A stretch of 54,376 nucleotides of DNA from Desulfobacterales bacterium (GTDB lineage: Bacteria; Desulfobacterota; Desulfobacteria; Desulfobacterales; JADGBH01), in assembly GCA_015231595.1 (NCBI GenBank), contig JADGBH010000024.1, positions 1-54,376 of the forward strand. Direction: 5' to 3'. The notes under the pieces are model-generated. The model had not been told where the DNA came from, made no database searches, and worked only from the letters and a program-made list of their open reading frames with translations. The translations under genes were made by a program, and so were the position numbers. This document shows, piece after piece, positions 7,333 to 16,030 of this stretch (positions are counted from its first letter, which is position 1; each line of letters starts with the position of its first letter).

Positions 7333-10113
7333 TTAATTTGAATAGCGTTTTTCACTGACAATTTCTACCATACGCCTAACAGTTTTATGGACTCGTACCA
7401 TAAATTCATAATGTTTTACTGTATGACCCATCATATACATGGGCATTCTGTTAATTAGTAAATCCCATATACTGCATCTAAATCCTTGCCACCATTGTTT
7501 TTCATCAATTGGCGCACCTGTAAATTTTTCAAGGGATTTTCTATGGAGATCTATATATTCATAAACTTCTTCTTTTGAGACAGTTTCATATAAAACAAAG
7601 CAAAGTAATTCTGCAAGATCATGCTGAGGCAAGTGTATAGTAGCAAGTTCCCAATCATAAACGCAAAGCTTTAATCCTTCAGGAGTGTTTCTAAAAGTGA
7701 TATTTCTCGGGTTAAAATCATTATGAATTAATGTTTTAGGCATGCTCTCTATTCTACTCCACCAATTTGGCAAAGAATTTACAGCTTGATGGAATAACTC
7801 GAGCTCTTTTTCATTAAACCAATCAGGAAATTCTTGATGAGCATGGGCTCCAAGTAAGTGCCACAATCTTGAAGCTTCTACCATTTTATCTTTTGTCGGA
7901 TAAAATCCTATCCATTCTTTTTGTTTTAATTCTTCTTCTCTTCCATACCATATACTATGTATTTCAGCTATTCCTTCAATAGCTGCATAGATATGTTTTT
8001 TTGTCCAACCTGAAACATTATCAGCAGAATCCATAAGCTCCATATTTTCTAAATATTCTTGGACAATTAAATAAGCTTCCCTTTTGTCATTTCGATATAT
8101 ACCATAAATTTTAGGAATATATTTTGTAAAACGAGTATCTTTTTGTTGAAAAATAGCTATTTCACGAATGTGACACTTTACAAAGCCTGACTTTTCTTCT
8201 GATTTTTTAATTTCAGCGGCAAGACGAGCATCGCATAAGCTTGCTATGCTGTGCATAGTGTAAATGACTTCGTCGTCAGTAGGTTTTATTTTAAGCATCA
8301 CGTTAATTTCTTTATTTTTATCTGAATCAGAATAATACTGAATTTTACAAGGGAATAACCCAACCATTTTATTAGTTTTATTCGATGTTAAAGCTGTAGT
8401 GATGCTATTATCATTGTAAAGATTTTCAATCCTTTCGATAAATTTTACAACAATTGACTCGTCTTCCATAGTTTTGCGTATCACCTTTGTAAAAAACTCT
8501 GGATTTAAATCTTTTAATTTTAAAGTATCTACAGGACGATTTCTTCCGAGTCTTTCATGGGCGCTTGCAAACTGACCACTTGCTATAGCAGACATTGTTG
8601 AAAGATCTAAAGCAAGACAAAAAGAAACAATAATTTCAGCAAGCTTGTGGGCATTACCAGGTCCAGCACAACCAAGTATTTTGAGACATTCTTTTTGGTG
8701 AGGAAGATTTGTTCCGCCTCCTACAGTACCAATTACAAGGCTTGGAAGCATCATGCTAGCGTATAAACCGCCTTCCGCTTTTTCAACATGATAATGGGCA
8801 ATTGAAGCTTCATGAACGCAGGCAATATCTTGACCTGTTGCAGTAAACATTGCGGCTATAACATTAGCTACATTTATATTCATGCCTACCATTCCAGCTT
8901 CTATTAAGCCATTGATAGCTGAAAGATAAGCACTTGCAAGCTGTTCAGATGAAACTTTAAGTACTGACTGAAGGACATCATCAGGAAGAAAAATTTCAGA
9001 AACTACGCGTATTCCACGACCTCTAATAAAAGATTGAAACGTTACTTTTTTATCATTTGATAAACCGCCTTCAATAAAAAAATTACGTATAGTTATATTA
9101 TCATAATACTGCATTTTTTTTAAAACCCAAATACATGCATTCCAAGTGCATGTAGTTGTCATATTTTGGCCTGAAGCGTCCCCTGTTTCATAAATAAACT
9201 GGACATGAACAACTTTTCCGACAACAAGCGGTTCTAATTCTTTAAGTTCCGCGTAATTAGAATATTTTTTTGTTTGCTCTTTTATTTCGTCAAAATGGTC
9301 TCTTATCCATTCTGCAAAAAATAAGGAAGCTGGTAAATCATCAAATACAAACATAGGGCCTCGAATCATTCGCTGCCCAATAACTCTCGCTACCGCACCT
9401 CCACTTCTGCTTATGGCTATAGCACCCCTTGTCACAGATGCTACAAGAGCTCCTTCTGAAGTAGCCATAGGAGCATAAAATAATCCCTTTGCATTTTGTC
9501 CATTAATTTTTAAAGGACCTGCTATGCCTACTGGAATTTCGATAGATCCTATAAATGCTTCAATATTACTGGTAAGCTTTTGAGGGTCAAGGGTAGTTGC
9601 TGAAACTCTTTCCAAGTTTGAGGAAGTTTCATTTCTAATAAAAGATAGTCTTTCTTGGCGTGCTTGTTCTGTATATAAACCACGACCTGGTATTCGAGGA
9701 AGTGAAGTAGGCTCAAAAATTTCTTTTCCATCTTCTTCTACTTGACGTATTTTTGTTACTTTTCCTAAATAATAGTTATAAATTACCTGCCATAGAAACG
9801 ATAAAGTTACATCATCTGCTCCTGATGCAAAAGCAAATATTTTATTATCTTTTTCATAGGGATAAACTTTTTCTAATTTTAAATTTAAATAGCCTTCAAT
9901 TTCCCCATTAATTTCTAAAGGAAGCCCCCCTAATAAAAGGCCCTCAGAAAAAAAATTAGATAAATCTTCATCAAATATAAATCCAATTCCGTTTTTAGAA
10001 ACTTCTACAACTTTAACATCATATATAGTTCTATCAATATTTATTTTTAAAAAATAATTATCCCCGCTTTTTACGCTAAATCTTTGGGAACGACGACGCT
10101 CTAAATTTCCCAT
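7333..10113 (-). CDS. PilZ / HMG-CoA reductase / APH-type kinase fusion
   Basis: The 926-residue protein starts at the ATG at 10113, chosen because a strong AAGGGGG site precedes it and the longer frame would overlap the upstream gene. Residues 1-115 look like a PilZ domain (RxxxR at 7-11 and a VSKNGIGF segment at 38-45), which binds c-di-GMP in other proteins. Residues about 135-570 are a class I-like HMG-CoA reductase. Likely catalytic residues are present: Glu220 (ATSEG), Lys355 (NDKK), Asp429 (GQD) and His519 (SAHER), plus GDASGQNM at 311-318 and GTVGGGTNLPHQ at 462-473. Residues about 590-915 resemble aminoglycoside/choline-kinase-type phosphotransferases (HNDFNPRN at 797-804 with Asp799, YDWE at 819-822). 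It would reduce HMG-CoA to mevalonate. The kinase substrate is unknown. Gene order puts it in an operon with the lipid-enzyme fusion downstream. Confidence 0.88.
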   Translation of the reverse strand: MGNLERRRSQRFSVKSGDNYFLKINIDRTIYDVKVVEVSKNGIGFIFDEDLSNFFSEGLLLGGLPLEINGEIEGYLNLKLEKVYPYEKDNKIFAFASGADDVTLSFLWQVIYNYYLGKVTKIRQVEEDGKEIFEPTSLPRIPGRGLYTEQARQERLSFIRNETSSNLERVSATTLDPQKLTSNIEAFIGSIEIPVGIAGPLKINGQNAKGLFYAPMATSEGALVASVTRGAIAISRSGGAVARVIGQRMIRGPMFVFDDLPASLFFAEWIRDHFDEIKEQTKKYSNYAELKELEPLVVGKVVHVQFIYETGDASGQNMTTTCTWNACIWVLKKMQYYDNITIRNFFIEGGLSNDKKVTFQSFIRGRGIRVVSEIFLPDDVLQSVLKVSSEQLASAYLSAINGLIEAGMVGMNINVANVIAAMFTATGQDIACVHEASIAHYHVEKAEGGLYASMMLPSLVIGTVGGGTNLPHQKECLKILGCAGPGNAHKLAEIIVSFCLALDLSTMSAIASGQFASAHERLGRNRPVDTLKLKDLNPEFFTKVIRKTMEDESIVVKFIERIENLYNDNSITTALTSNKTNKMVGLFPCKIQYYSDSDKNKEINVMLKIKPTDDEVIYTMHSIASLCDARLAAEIKKSEEKSGFVKCHIREIAIFQQKDTRFTKYIPKIYGIYRNDKREAYLIVQEYLENMELMDSADNVSGWTKKHIYAAIEGIAEIHSIWYGREEELKQKEWIGFYPTKDKMVEASRLWHLLGAHAHQEFPDWFNEKELELFHQAVNSLPNWWSRIESMPKTLIHNDFNPRNITFRNTPEGLKLCVYDWELATIHLPQHDLAELLCFVLYETVSKEEVYEYIDLHRKSLEKFTGAPIDEKQWWQGFRCSIWDLLINRMPMYMMGHTVKHYEFMVRVHKTVRRMVEIVSEKRYSN

Positions 10114-10145
10114 TTTATCCCCCTTTATTAAAAAAATATAGTTTT

Positions 10146-10919
10146 TCAACTTTCAACTTTTGTCTGTTTAAAATCTCCTATTTTATAAAAAAGCCATTTT
10201 ATCCATTTAAGACCAAATTTTAATAACTCAATTTCATCATTATTTATTTTTTCAAGAATAGCTTTTTCAATTTCATAACGTTTTAAAAATGAGCTTTCAA
10301 AAACAAATTTTTTAAAATTGTCAATGTTATAACTTGCCATAAAAAACATTTGTTTACTTTGGTCAGTAAGTTTTATATTAGGCGGAAAAGATCTTTTTCT
10401 AACTATTAAATCTGCCCATTCAGAATTAACATCATCATGAATATCAACTCCCTGATCTTTTCTCCAGCTTTCAATTGTCCATTCTTTATTTTCATTAAAG
10501 CCAAGGCAATGGGGCTCTTTAATGAAAAAGTAAAATCCTTCATCATCTTCTCGATAATTTAAGGATGCTACTCCAACTGGGTAATACCTGCATGCTGAAG
10601 GCCTATCAGAATATATTATACAGCCTTCATCTTTTACAAAAGGACATGATTTTTTTTCATCATCCATAAGTTTTAAAGTAATAACAGGCAAGTCCGTTTT
10701 TTCTAATAGCTGAGGTTCTGTATAAACAGCTAAAAAATCTTCTGAATTCATATTTAAATGATTTTTGAGCTTTATTATATCATACGGTGTAAGAATAATA
10801 TTTATGCCTCTGCAACATTGAGTAAAACAGCCTAAGCCTTTATGACATTCAAACTTAAATTTGCTGCTTAATCCTAATCTTTCAGGCATAATTACAGCTT
10901 TTTTTTCAGATTGATTCAT
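10146..10919 (-). CDS. YkgJ-family cysteine-cluster protein
   Basis: The 257-residue protein has the N-terminal cysteine pattern C25, C31, C35, C36 (CHKGLGCFTQCC), followed by CPFVKDEGC near residue 93 and SACRYYPVG. Together these match the YkgJ/Zn- or Fe-S-binding family whose members carry about eight conserved Cys. The C-terminal half is mostly helical with no recognisable domain. It is the first gene of a minus-strand operon, with 32 nt to the HMG-CoA reductase fusion. In other bacteria such proteins sit next to many kinds of enzymes and their roles are poorly known. A metal-dependent maturation or redox role for the operon is only a guess. Confidence 0.85.
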   Translation of the reverse strand: MNQSEKKAVIMPERLGLSSKFKFECHKGLGCFTQCCRGINIILTPYDIIKLKNHLNMNSEDFLAVYTEPQLLEKTDLPVITLKLMDDEKKSCPFVKDEGCIIYSDRPSACRYYPVGVASLNYREDDEGFYFFIKEPHCLGFNENKEWTIESWRKDQGVDIHDDVNSEWADLIVRKRSFPPNIKLTDQSKQMFFMASYNIDNFKKFVFESSFLKRYEIEKAILEKINNDEIELLKFGLKWIKWLFYKIGDFKQTKVES

Positions 10920-11219
10920 TGTGTCTCCTTACTATGTCATTTGAGTATAACCTACAATTTATGTATCAGGTTTTAAAAAATCATAGAATAAAAATTAAGG
11001 TTCAACTCATATAATTATTTAGCTTAAATAATAGAGCTTAATTTTAAAGTCAAATCTTTCCTTGATAAATTTAATTAATTAAAAACCAAAATACTTTTGC
11101 TAAAAAAACTGTATTATGTCTTGATTAATGATTTAATTATATATATAGGTCTTTATTGCTAAACAACGGTAAGATTTTTTTAGAATTATTAATTATCTAA
11201 AATTAAGCAAAGAGGTTAC
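10920..11219. other. 300-nt divergent intergenic region with a weak promoter before ilvE
   Basis: The region lies between the minus-strand YkgJ operon and ilvE and is very AT-rich. On the plus strand, TTGATT at 11121-11126 followed by TATATA/TATAGG around 11142-11149 could be the ilvE promoter. TTGAGTATAACCT near 10940 and AGGTTCAACTCA near 11000 form an imperfect inverted repeat. No open frame or RNA gene is apparent. Confidence 0.35.
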
Positions 11220-12281
11220 ATGGAGCTATCAATTACATTATCAAAAAATCTAAAACCAAAACCCCAAGGTTCAAACTTACCTTTTGGAACAATTTTTACT
11301 GATCATATTTTCAACATGGATTATAACCCTAAAAATGGATGGCATAATCCTCGAATTGAACCTTATTCTCCAATATTAGCAGATCCAGCAATAATGGTTT
11401 TTCATTATGGGCAAGCTGTATTCGAAGGTCTTAAAGCTTTCTATACATCTTCTGGCAAAATACAACTTTTTAGACCAAAAGATAATTTTAAACGTCTTAA
11501 CAGGTCAAGCCATTTGCTGTGCATTCCTGAAATAGATGAAGAATTTGTTCTTTCAGCTTTGAAACAATTAATTTCCATTGATAAAGAATGGGTTCCAAAA
11601 GAAAACGGAACATCTTTATACATAAGACCAACGATTATAGCGACAGATCCTTATTTAGGAGTTAGAGCTTCCTACAACTATCGTTTTTTTATAATTCTTT
11701 GCCCAGTAGGAGCTTATTATGCTGAAGGATTTAATCCTGTAAAAATATGGGTTACAAAAGATCATGTAAGGGCTGTTAAAGGCGGCGTTGGTGAGGCTAA
11801 AACCGCTGGAAACTACGCTGCAAGTCTTTATGCTGGAGAACAGGCAAAAAAACACGGATATACTCAAGTATTGTGGCTTGATGGAGTTCATCAAAAATAC
11901 ATAGAAGAAGTTGGTTCAATGAATATATTTTTCTGCATTGATGATGAAATTATTACCCCGATGCTAAATGGAAGTATTCTTCCCGGAATAACAAGAGATT
12001 CTGTAATTAAACTTGCAAAAAAATGGAACTACAAAATAAGTGAAAGAAAAATAAGCATTGACGAATTATTTGAAGCAGGAGAGCAAGGAAGACTTAAAGA
12101 AGCATTTGGTTCAGGAACAGCCGCTGTTATTTCTCCTGTTGGACTTATCAACTACGATGGCAAGACAGTAGCAATAAACGATGGTAAGGTAGGCCCTATT
12201 TCACAAAAATTCTTTGATGCTATTACAGATATACAATATGGTAAAGTTAATGATGAAATGGGATGGATTGAGCCGGTTTAA
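11220..12281 (+). CDS. ilvE: Branched-chain amino acid aminotransferase
   Basis: The 353-residue protein is a class IV PLP aminotransferase of the longer BCAT type. It shows HYGQAVFEGLKAF near residues 62-74, FRPKDNF, a YIRP segment, the expected PLP-binding Lys in GGVGEAKTAGNYAAS around residue 195, and EEVGSMNIFF. It transfers the amino group between glutamate and leucine, isoleucine or valine in the last step of their synthesis. The start follows an AAAGAGG site. The gene is monocistronic in appearance, with its own upstream region and a structured repeat right after the stop. Confidence 0.95.
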   Translation: MELSITLSKNLKPKPQGSNLPFGTIFTDHIFNMDYNPKNGWHNPRIEPYSPILADPAIMVFHYGQAVFEGLKAFYTSSGKIQLFRPKDNFKRLNRSSHLLCIPEIDEEFVLSALKQLISIDKEWVPKENGTSLYIRPTIIATDPYLGVRASYNYRFFIILCPVGAYYAEGFNPVKIWVTKDHVRAVKGGVGEAKTAGNYAASLYAGEQAKKHGYTQVLWLDGVHQKYIEEVGSMNIFFCIDDEIITPMLNGSILPGITRDSVIKLAKKWNYKISERKISIDELFEAGEQGRLKEAFGSGTAAVISPVGLINYDGKTVAINDGKVGPISQKFFDAITDIQYGKVNDEMGWIEPV

Positions 12282-12294
12282 TATGAATAATAAC

Positions 12295-12374
12295 TGACGT
12301 ATTATTCAGTTGTTTAAGGCCAAAATTACAGGGTAATCCAATTTTTAACATATAAAATTAGTAATAATGCGTCA
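12295..12374 (+). repeat. 79-80 nt intergenic stem-loop repeat, copy 1 (after ilvE)
   Basis: TGACGTATTATT (12295-12306) pairs with AATAATGCGTCA (12363-12374) in 11 Watson-Crick pairs plus one G-T. The interior has TTCAG and TTAAGGCCAAAAT, shared with the copies at 25128 and 37446. It begins 13 nt after the ilvE stop and is followed by TTTTTTT, so it may work as the ilvE terminator or a 3' RNA element. Confidence 0.7.
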
Positions 12375-12400
12375 TTTTTTTATCAAGGATATATTAAATA

Positions 12401-13792
12401 ATGGCAGATAGTACATTTTTTGAAAAACAAAAACTATTCGTTGAAAAAATGGAGAAACATAAACTGCCTTCAGTAGTGATTGATAATTTTAGCTACTATT
12501 ACGAAAAAATCATTTCAGGCGAAAAAGGATTAATTTTCAATAAAAATATTGAAGCCGTTCAATCAGAAGATATTGAAGATTTTAATAATATAGAAAAATA
12601 TGTTGAAGCAGGTAAAAAAGTTTTAAATAAAGCTGTTATGATAGTCCTTAATGGGGGATTAGGCACAAGTATGGGGCTTACTAAAGCTAAGTCCCTTATA
12701 CGAGTTAAAAACAATCTTTCATTTCTAGAGATAATAATAAAAGGAATGGAAGCTTTAAATGTAAGGCTTGTTCTAATGAATAGTTTTAGCACCAATGAAG
12801 ATACCATTTCTGAAATTAATAAGATTAATCCTTTAAGACAGCCTGAAATTTTTCTTCAACATAAATTTCCAAAAATTATTGAAAAGGATTTTACACCGGC
12901 TGAATGGCCTAAAAATAAAGAGCTTGAATGGAATCCTCCAGGTCATGGTGATATTTATACTGCTTTGCAGACATCAGGCATGTTAAAAAAGCTTCTGAAC
13001 GAAGGTATAAAATACGCTTTTATATCAAATTGTGATAATCTTGGAGCATCCCTTGAAGAAGCTCTCCTTGGTTATTTTTCAGAAAAAAATTTACCTTTTA
13101 TGATGGAAGTTTCAGACAGAACTCCTTCTGACATAAAAGGAGGGCATCTTGCAAGGTCAAAAAATGGAGGATTACTTTTAAGAGAATCTGCTCAATGTCC
13201 TTCTGACGAAATTTCTGCATTTCAGGATATTAATTTATTCCATTTTTTTAATACTAATAATATTTGGGTTAATTTAGAATTTTTGAATACTTTAATAAAA
13301 AAAGAAAAATCTGTAAAATTGCCAATAATTTTAAACCCCAAAAACTTAGATCCAAGAGATGAAAAAAGTCCAAAAGTTTATCAAGTTGAAACTGCAATGG
13401 GATCAGCTATATTTCTTTTTGAAGGAGCTTCCGCCATAAAAGTACATAGATCAAGATTTTTTCCTGTAAAAAAATGCAATGACTTACTGACGCTTCAATC
13501 TGATTGCTATATTCTTTCTGAAGGGTATAAAATTATTGAAAATCCTGAAAGAAAGCTCGAAAGAATTAAAATTCAATTGGATTCTAAATACTATAATAAT
13601 ATTGATGATTACGAAAAAAGGTTTCCAGAGGGAATTCCTTCTTTACAAGAATGTAAAGGTCTTACGGTTAAAGGGGATGTTCTCTTTGAAAAAAATATAA
13701 CAATAAAAAATGATATTTTAATTAATAATACTACAGGAAATCAAGTAATAGTAAAAGAAGGAACTATTATAGAAAAAGACTTAATTTTTTAA
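12401..13792 (+). CDS. UTP--glucose-1-phosphate uridylyltransferase, eukaryotic-type UDPGP family
   Basis: The 463-residue protein belongs to the UDPGP family rather than to bacterial GalU. It has the nucleotide-binding loop LNGGLGTSMG near residues 83-92, followed by KAKSLI, then NPPGHGDIYTAL and SNCDNLGA, the expected uridine and sugar-phosphate binding sites. The C-terminal part is a beta-helix-like tail. It makes UDP-glucose (or a related UDP-sugar) from the sugar-1-phosphate and UTP, a precursor for surface polysaccharides encoded further along the window. panC starts 10 nt after its stop, so the two are probably co-transcribed. Sugar specificity cannot be read from the sequence. Confidence 0.87.
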   Translation: MADSTFFEKQKLFVEKMEKHKLPSVVIDNFSYYYEKIISGEKGLIFNKNIEAVQSEDIEDFNNIEKYVEAGKKVLNKAVMIVLNGGLGTSMGLTKAKSLIRVKNNLSFLEIIIKGMEALNVRLVLMNSFSTNEDTISEINKINPLRQPEIFLQHKFPKIIEKDFTPAEWPKNKELEWNPPGHGDIYTALQTSGMLKKLLNEGIKYAFISNCDNLGASLEEALLGYFSEKNLPFMMEVSDRTPSDIKGGHLARSKNGGLLLRESAQCPSDEISAFQDINLFHFFNTNNIWVNLEFLNTLIKKEKSVKLPIILNPKNLDPRDEKSPKVYQVETAMGSAIFLFEGASAIKVHRSRFFPVKKCNDLLTLQSDCYILSEGYKIIENPERKLERIKIQLDSKYYNNIDDYEKRFPEGIPSLQECKGLTVKGDVLFEKNITIKNDILINNTTGNQVIVKEGTIIEKDLIF

Positions 13793-13802
13793 TGGAAAAA
13801 AA

Positions 13803-14657
13803 ATGCAGCCTATAAAAATTATAAAAACAGTAAAAGAAATGACAGCATGGTCAAACGAAATAAGGAGTAAAAATAAAACCATAGGATTTGTTCCTACTAT
13901 GGGATTTTTTCATGAAGGTCATCTTTCCTTAATGCAGGAAGCAAAAAAAAAAACTGACTTTGTTGTTGTTAGTGTTTTTGTTAATCCCCTCCAGTTTGGA
14001 ACTGGTGAAGATTTTGATGCTTATCCAACTAATATTGAAAAAGACTTAGCCCTAGCTCAAAACGAAGGGGTTAATATTTTTTTTAATCCTAATAAAAGCG
14101 AACTTTATTTTAAAGGATTTCAAACAACTGTGAGTCTTAGCGATTTACCTAATCATCTTTGTGGTTTATCAAGACCTACTCACTTTAAAGGTGTAACTAC
14201 AGTTGTTACAAAGCTATTTAACATTGTTAAACCTCATATCGCTGTATTTGGAGAAAAAGACTACCAGCAATTGGCTATAATAAGGCAAATGGTTCTTGAT
14301 TTAAATTTTGATATAGAAATTATTGGCCATCCAACAATAAGGGAGCATGATGGACTGGCTATGAGTTCACGAAATACAAATTTAAGCCCTCTAAATCGCC
14401 AATCTGCATCTTGTCTTAGTAACGCTCTTCTTAAATCGGAAGAACTTATAAAAAAAGGTGAAAAGAACAGCAAAAAAATCATAGAAAATGCAAAAAAATT
14501 TATTCATTCTTATGATGGAGCCAATGTCGATTACATAATTGTATGCGATCCTGTTACATTGGAGGACATAATTGAAATAAAAACAAAAGTTTTAATGGCT
14601 ATGGCTGTTAAATTTGACAATACAAGACTAATTGACAATAGGATATTGATACCTTAA
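13803..14657 (+). CDS. panC: Pantothenate synthetase
   Basis: The 284-residue protein has the classic family signature: VPTMGFFHEGHLSLM near residues 30-44 (HIGH-type motif), SVFVNPLQF, FGEKDYQQL near 150-158, and the KMSKS-like segment LAMSSRN. It condenses pantoate with beta-alanine, using ATP, to give pantothenate for coenzyme A. It follows the UDP-sugar pyrophosphorylase by 10 nt and precedes metK by 43 nt. The ribosome site before the ATG is weak, consistent with translational coupling. Length is normal for the family. Confidence 0.96.
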   Translation: MQPIKIIKTVKEMTAWSNEIRSKNKTIGFVPTMGFFHEGHLSLMQEAKKKTDFVVVSVFVNPLQFGTGEDFDAYPTNIEKDLALAQNEGVNIFFNPNKSELYFKGFQTTVSLSDLPNHLCGLSRPTHFKGVTTVVTKLFNIVKPHIAVFGEKDYQQLAIIRQMVLDLNFDIEIIGHPTIREHDGLAMSSRNTNLSPLNRQSASCLSNALLKSEELIKKGEKNSKKIIENAKKFIHSYDGANVDYIIVCDPVTLEDIIEIKTKVLMAMAVKFDNTRLIDNRILIP

Positions 14658-14700
14658 GCTTTGTCAATTAAATTAATCTAATAAGGAGATATAAAATATT

Positions 14701-15864
14701 ATGGCAAATTATCTTTTTACATCGGAGTCTGTAACAGAAGGGCATCCAGATAAGGTTGCTGATGCAATATCAGATTCAGTTTTAGATGAAATCATGATTA
14801 GGGATAAAAACTGCAGGGTAGCATGTGAAACTCTGGTTACAACTGGCCTTGCATTTATAGCAGGAGAAATTACAACCGATTGTTACGTTGATATGTCAGA
14901 AATCGTTAGAAATACAATAAGAGGCATAGGCTATAATTCTTCCCAAATGGGATTTGACTGGCAAACATGTTCTGTAATTACAAGCATTGGAAGGCAGTCT
15001 CAAGATATCGCTCAAGGAGTAAATTCTGATGATACACATTATAAAGAGCAGGGCGCTGGTGACCAAGGAATGATGTTTGGGTATGCATGTGATGAAACTC
15101 CTGAACTTATGCCAATGCCAATACTTTTTGCTCATAAATTGACTAAACGTATGGCTACTGTTCGTAAAAATGGCGCTGTAGATTTTTTAAGGCCTGACGG
15201 CAAATCCCAAGTTACTATAGAATATGAAGACGGAATACCTAAAAGAGTTGATACTATTGTTATTGCATCTCAGCATAAAGCTGATGTAACCTATGAAACA
15301 TTAAAAGAATCAATCATAGAAGAAGTTATAAAAAAGGTTATTCCTAAACAAATGATTGATGGAGACACTAAATATCATATTAATGCTACTGGAAGATTTG
15401 TTGTAGGCGGACCTATGGGAGATTGCGGTCTTACAGGAAGAAAAATAATAGTTGATACTTATGGAGGTGTGGGGCGTCACGGAGGTGGATGTTTTTCAGG
15501 TAAAGATCCTTCCAAGGTTGATAGAAGCGGCGCATATATGTCAAGATATATAGCGAAAAATGTAGTTGCCGCTGGCCTTGCAAAAAAATGTGAAATACAG
15601 GTAGCTTATGTTATAGGCGTGGCTCATCCAGTGTCGGTATTAGTTAATGCTTTTGGAACTGAAGTAGTTTCTCTTGATATAATAGAAAGCGCAATTAAGG
15701 AAGTTTTTGATTTAAGACCAGCTCAAATAATAAAAAAATTAGATCTTTTAAGACCTATTTATAAAAAAACCTCAGCTTACGGCCATTTTGGAAGAAATGA
15801 TTCAGATTTTACATGGGAAAAAACAGATATGGCTGATGCATTAAAAGAAAAAGCAGGACTTTAA
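14701..15864 (+). CDS. metK: S-adenosylmethionine synthetase
   Basis: The 387-residue protein carries the MetK landmarks: [20 protein letters not shown] at the N-terminus (His15/Asp17 region), [12 protein letters not shown] near 118-129, and the P-loop-like [16 protein letters not shown] near 259-274. It forms SAM from methionine and ATP. The start is preceded by TAAGGAGAT. It is the last gene of the plus-strand housekeeping run and is followed by a hairpin at 15905-15946. Nothing unusual is seen. Confidence 0.97.
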   Translation: MANYLFTSESVTEGHPDKVADAISDSVLDEIMIRDKNCRVACETLVTTGLAFIAGEITTDCYVDMSEIVRNTIRGIGYNSSQMGFDWQTCSVITSIGRQSQDIAQGVNSDDTHYKEQGAGDQGMMFGYACDETPELMPMPILFAHKLTKRMATVRKNGAVDFLRPDGKSQVTIEYEDGIPKRVDTIVIASQHKADVTYETLKESIIEEVIKKVIPKQMIDGDTKYHINATGRFVVGGPMGDCGLTGRKIIVDTYGGVGRHGGGCFSGKDPSKVDRSGAYMSRYIAKNVVAAGLAKKCEIQVAYVIGVAHPVSVLVNAFGTEVVSLDIIESAIKEVFDLRPAQIIKKLDLLRPIYKKTSAYGHFGRNDSDFTWEKTDMADALKEKAGL

Positions 15865-15904
15865 ATTTAAGTGAATAGTTAATAACTTAAATTACAATTA
15901 AAAC

Positions 15905-15946
15905 AATAGAAAGAGCGGTAGATAATCGTTTACCACTCTTTCTATT
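15905..15946. terminator. Hairpin between convergent metK and phasin-like gene
   Basis: AATAGAAAGAGCGGTA (15905-15920) pairs with TTACCACTCTTTCTATT (up to 15946), about 15 of 16 bases. The minus-strand side is followed by TTTTAATTG. It probably ends transcription from both sides. A second small hairpin, AGGCAT-TT-ATGCCT, lies at 16005-16018. Confidence 0.55.
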
Positions 15947-16030
15947 AGGAGAGAAAAAAAAGGAGATTAAAAAAATTAAAGTTTAATAAAGATATATATA
16001 AAAGAGGCATTTATGCCTAAATTTTAATTA

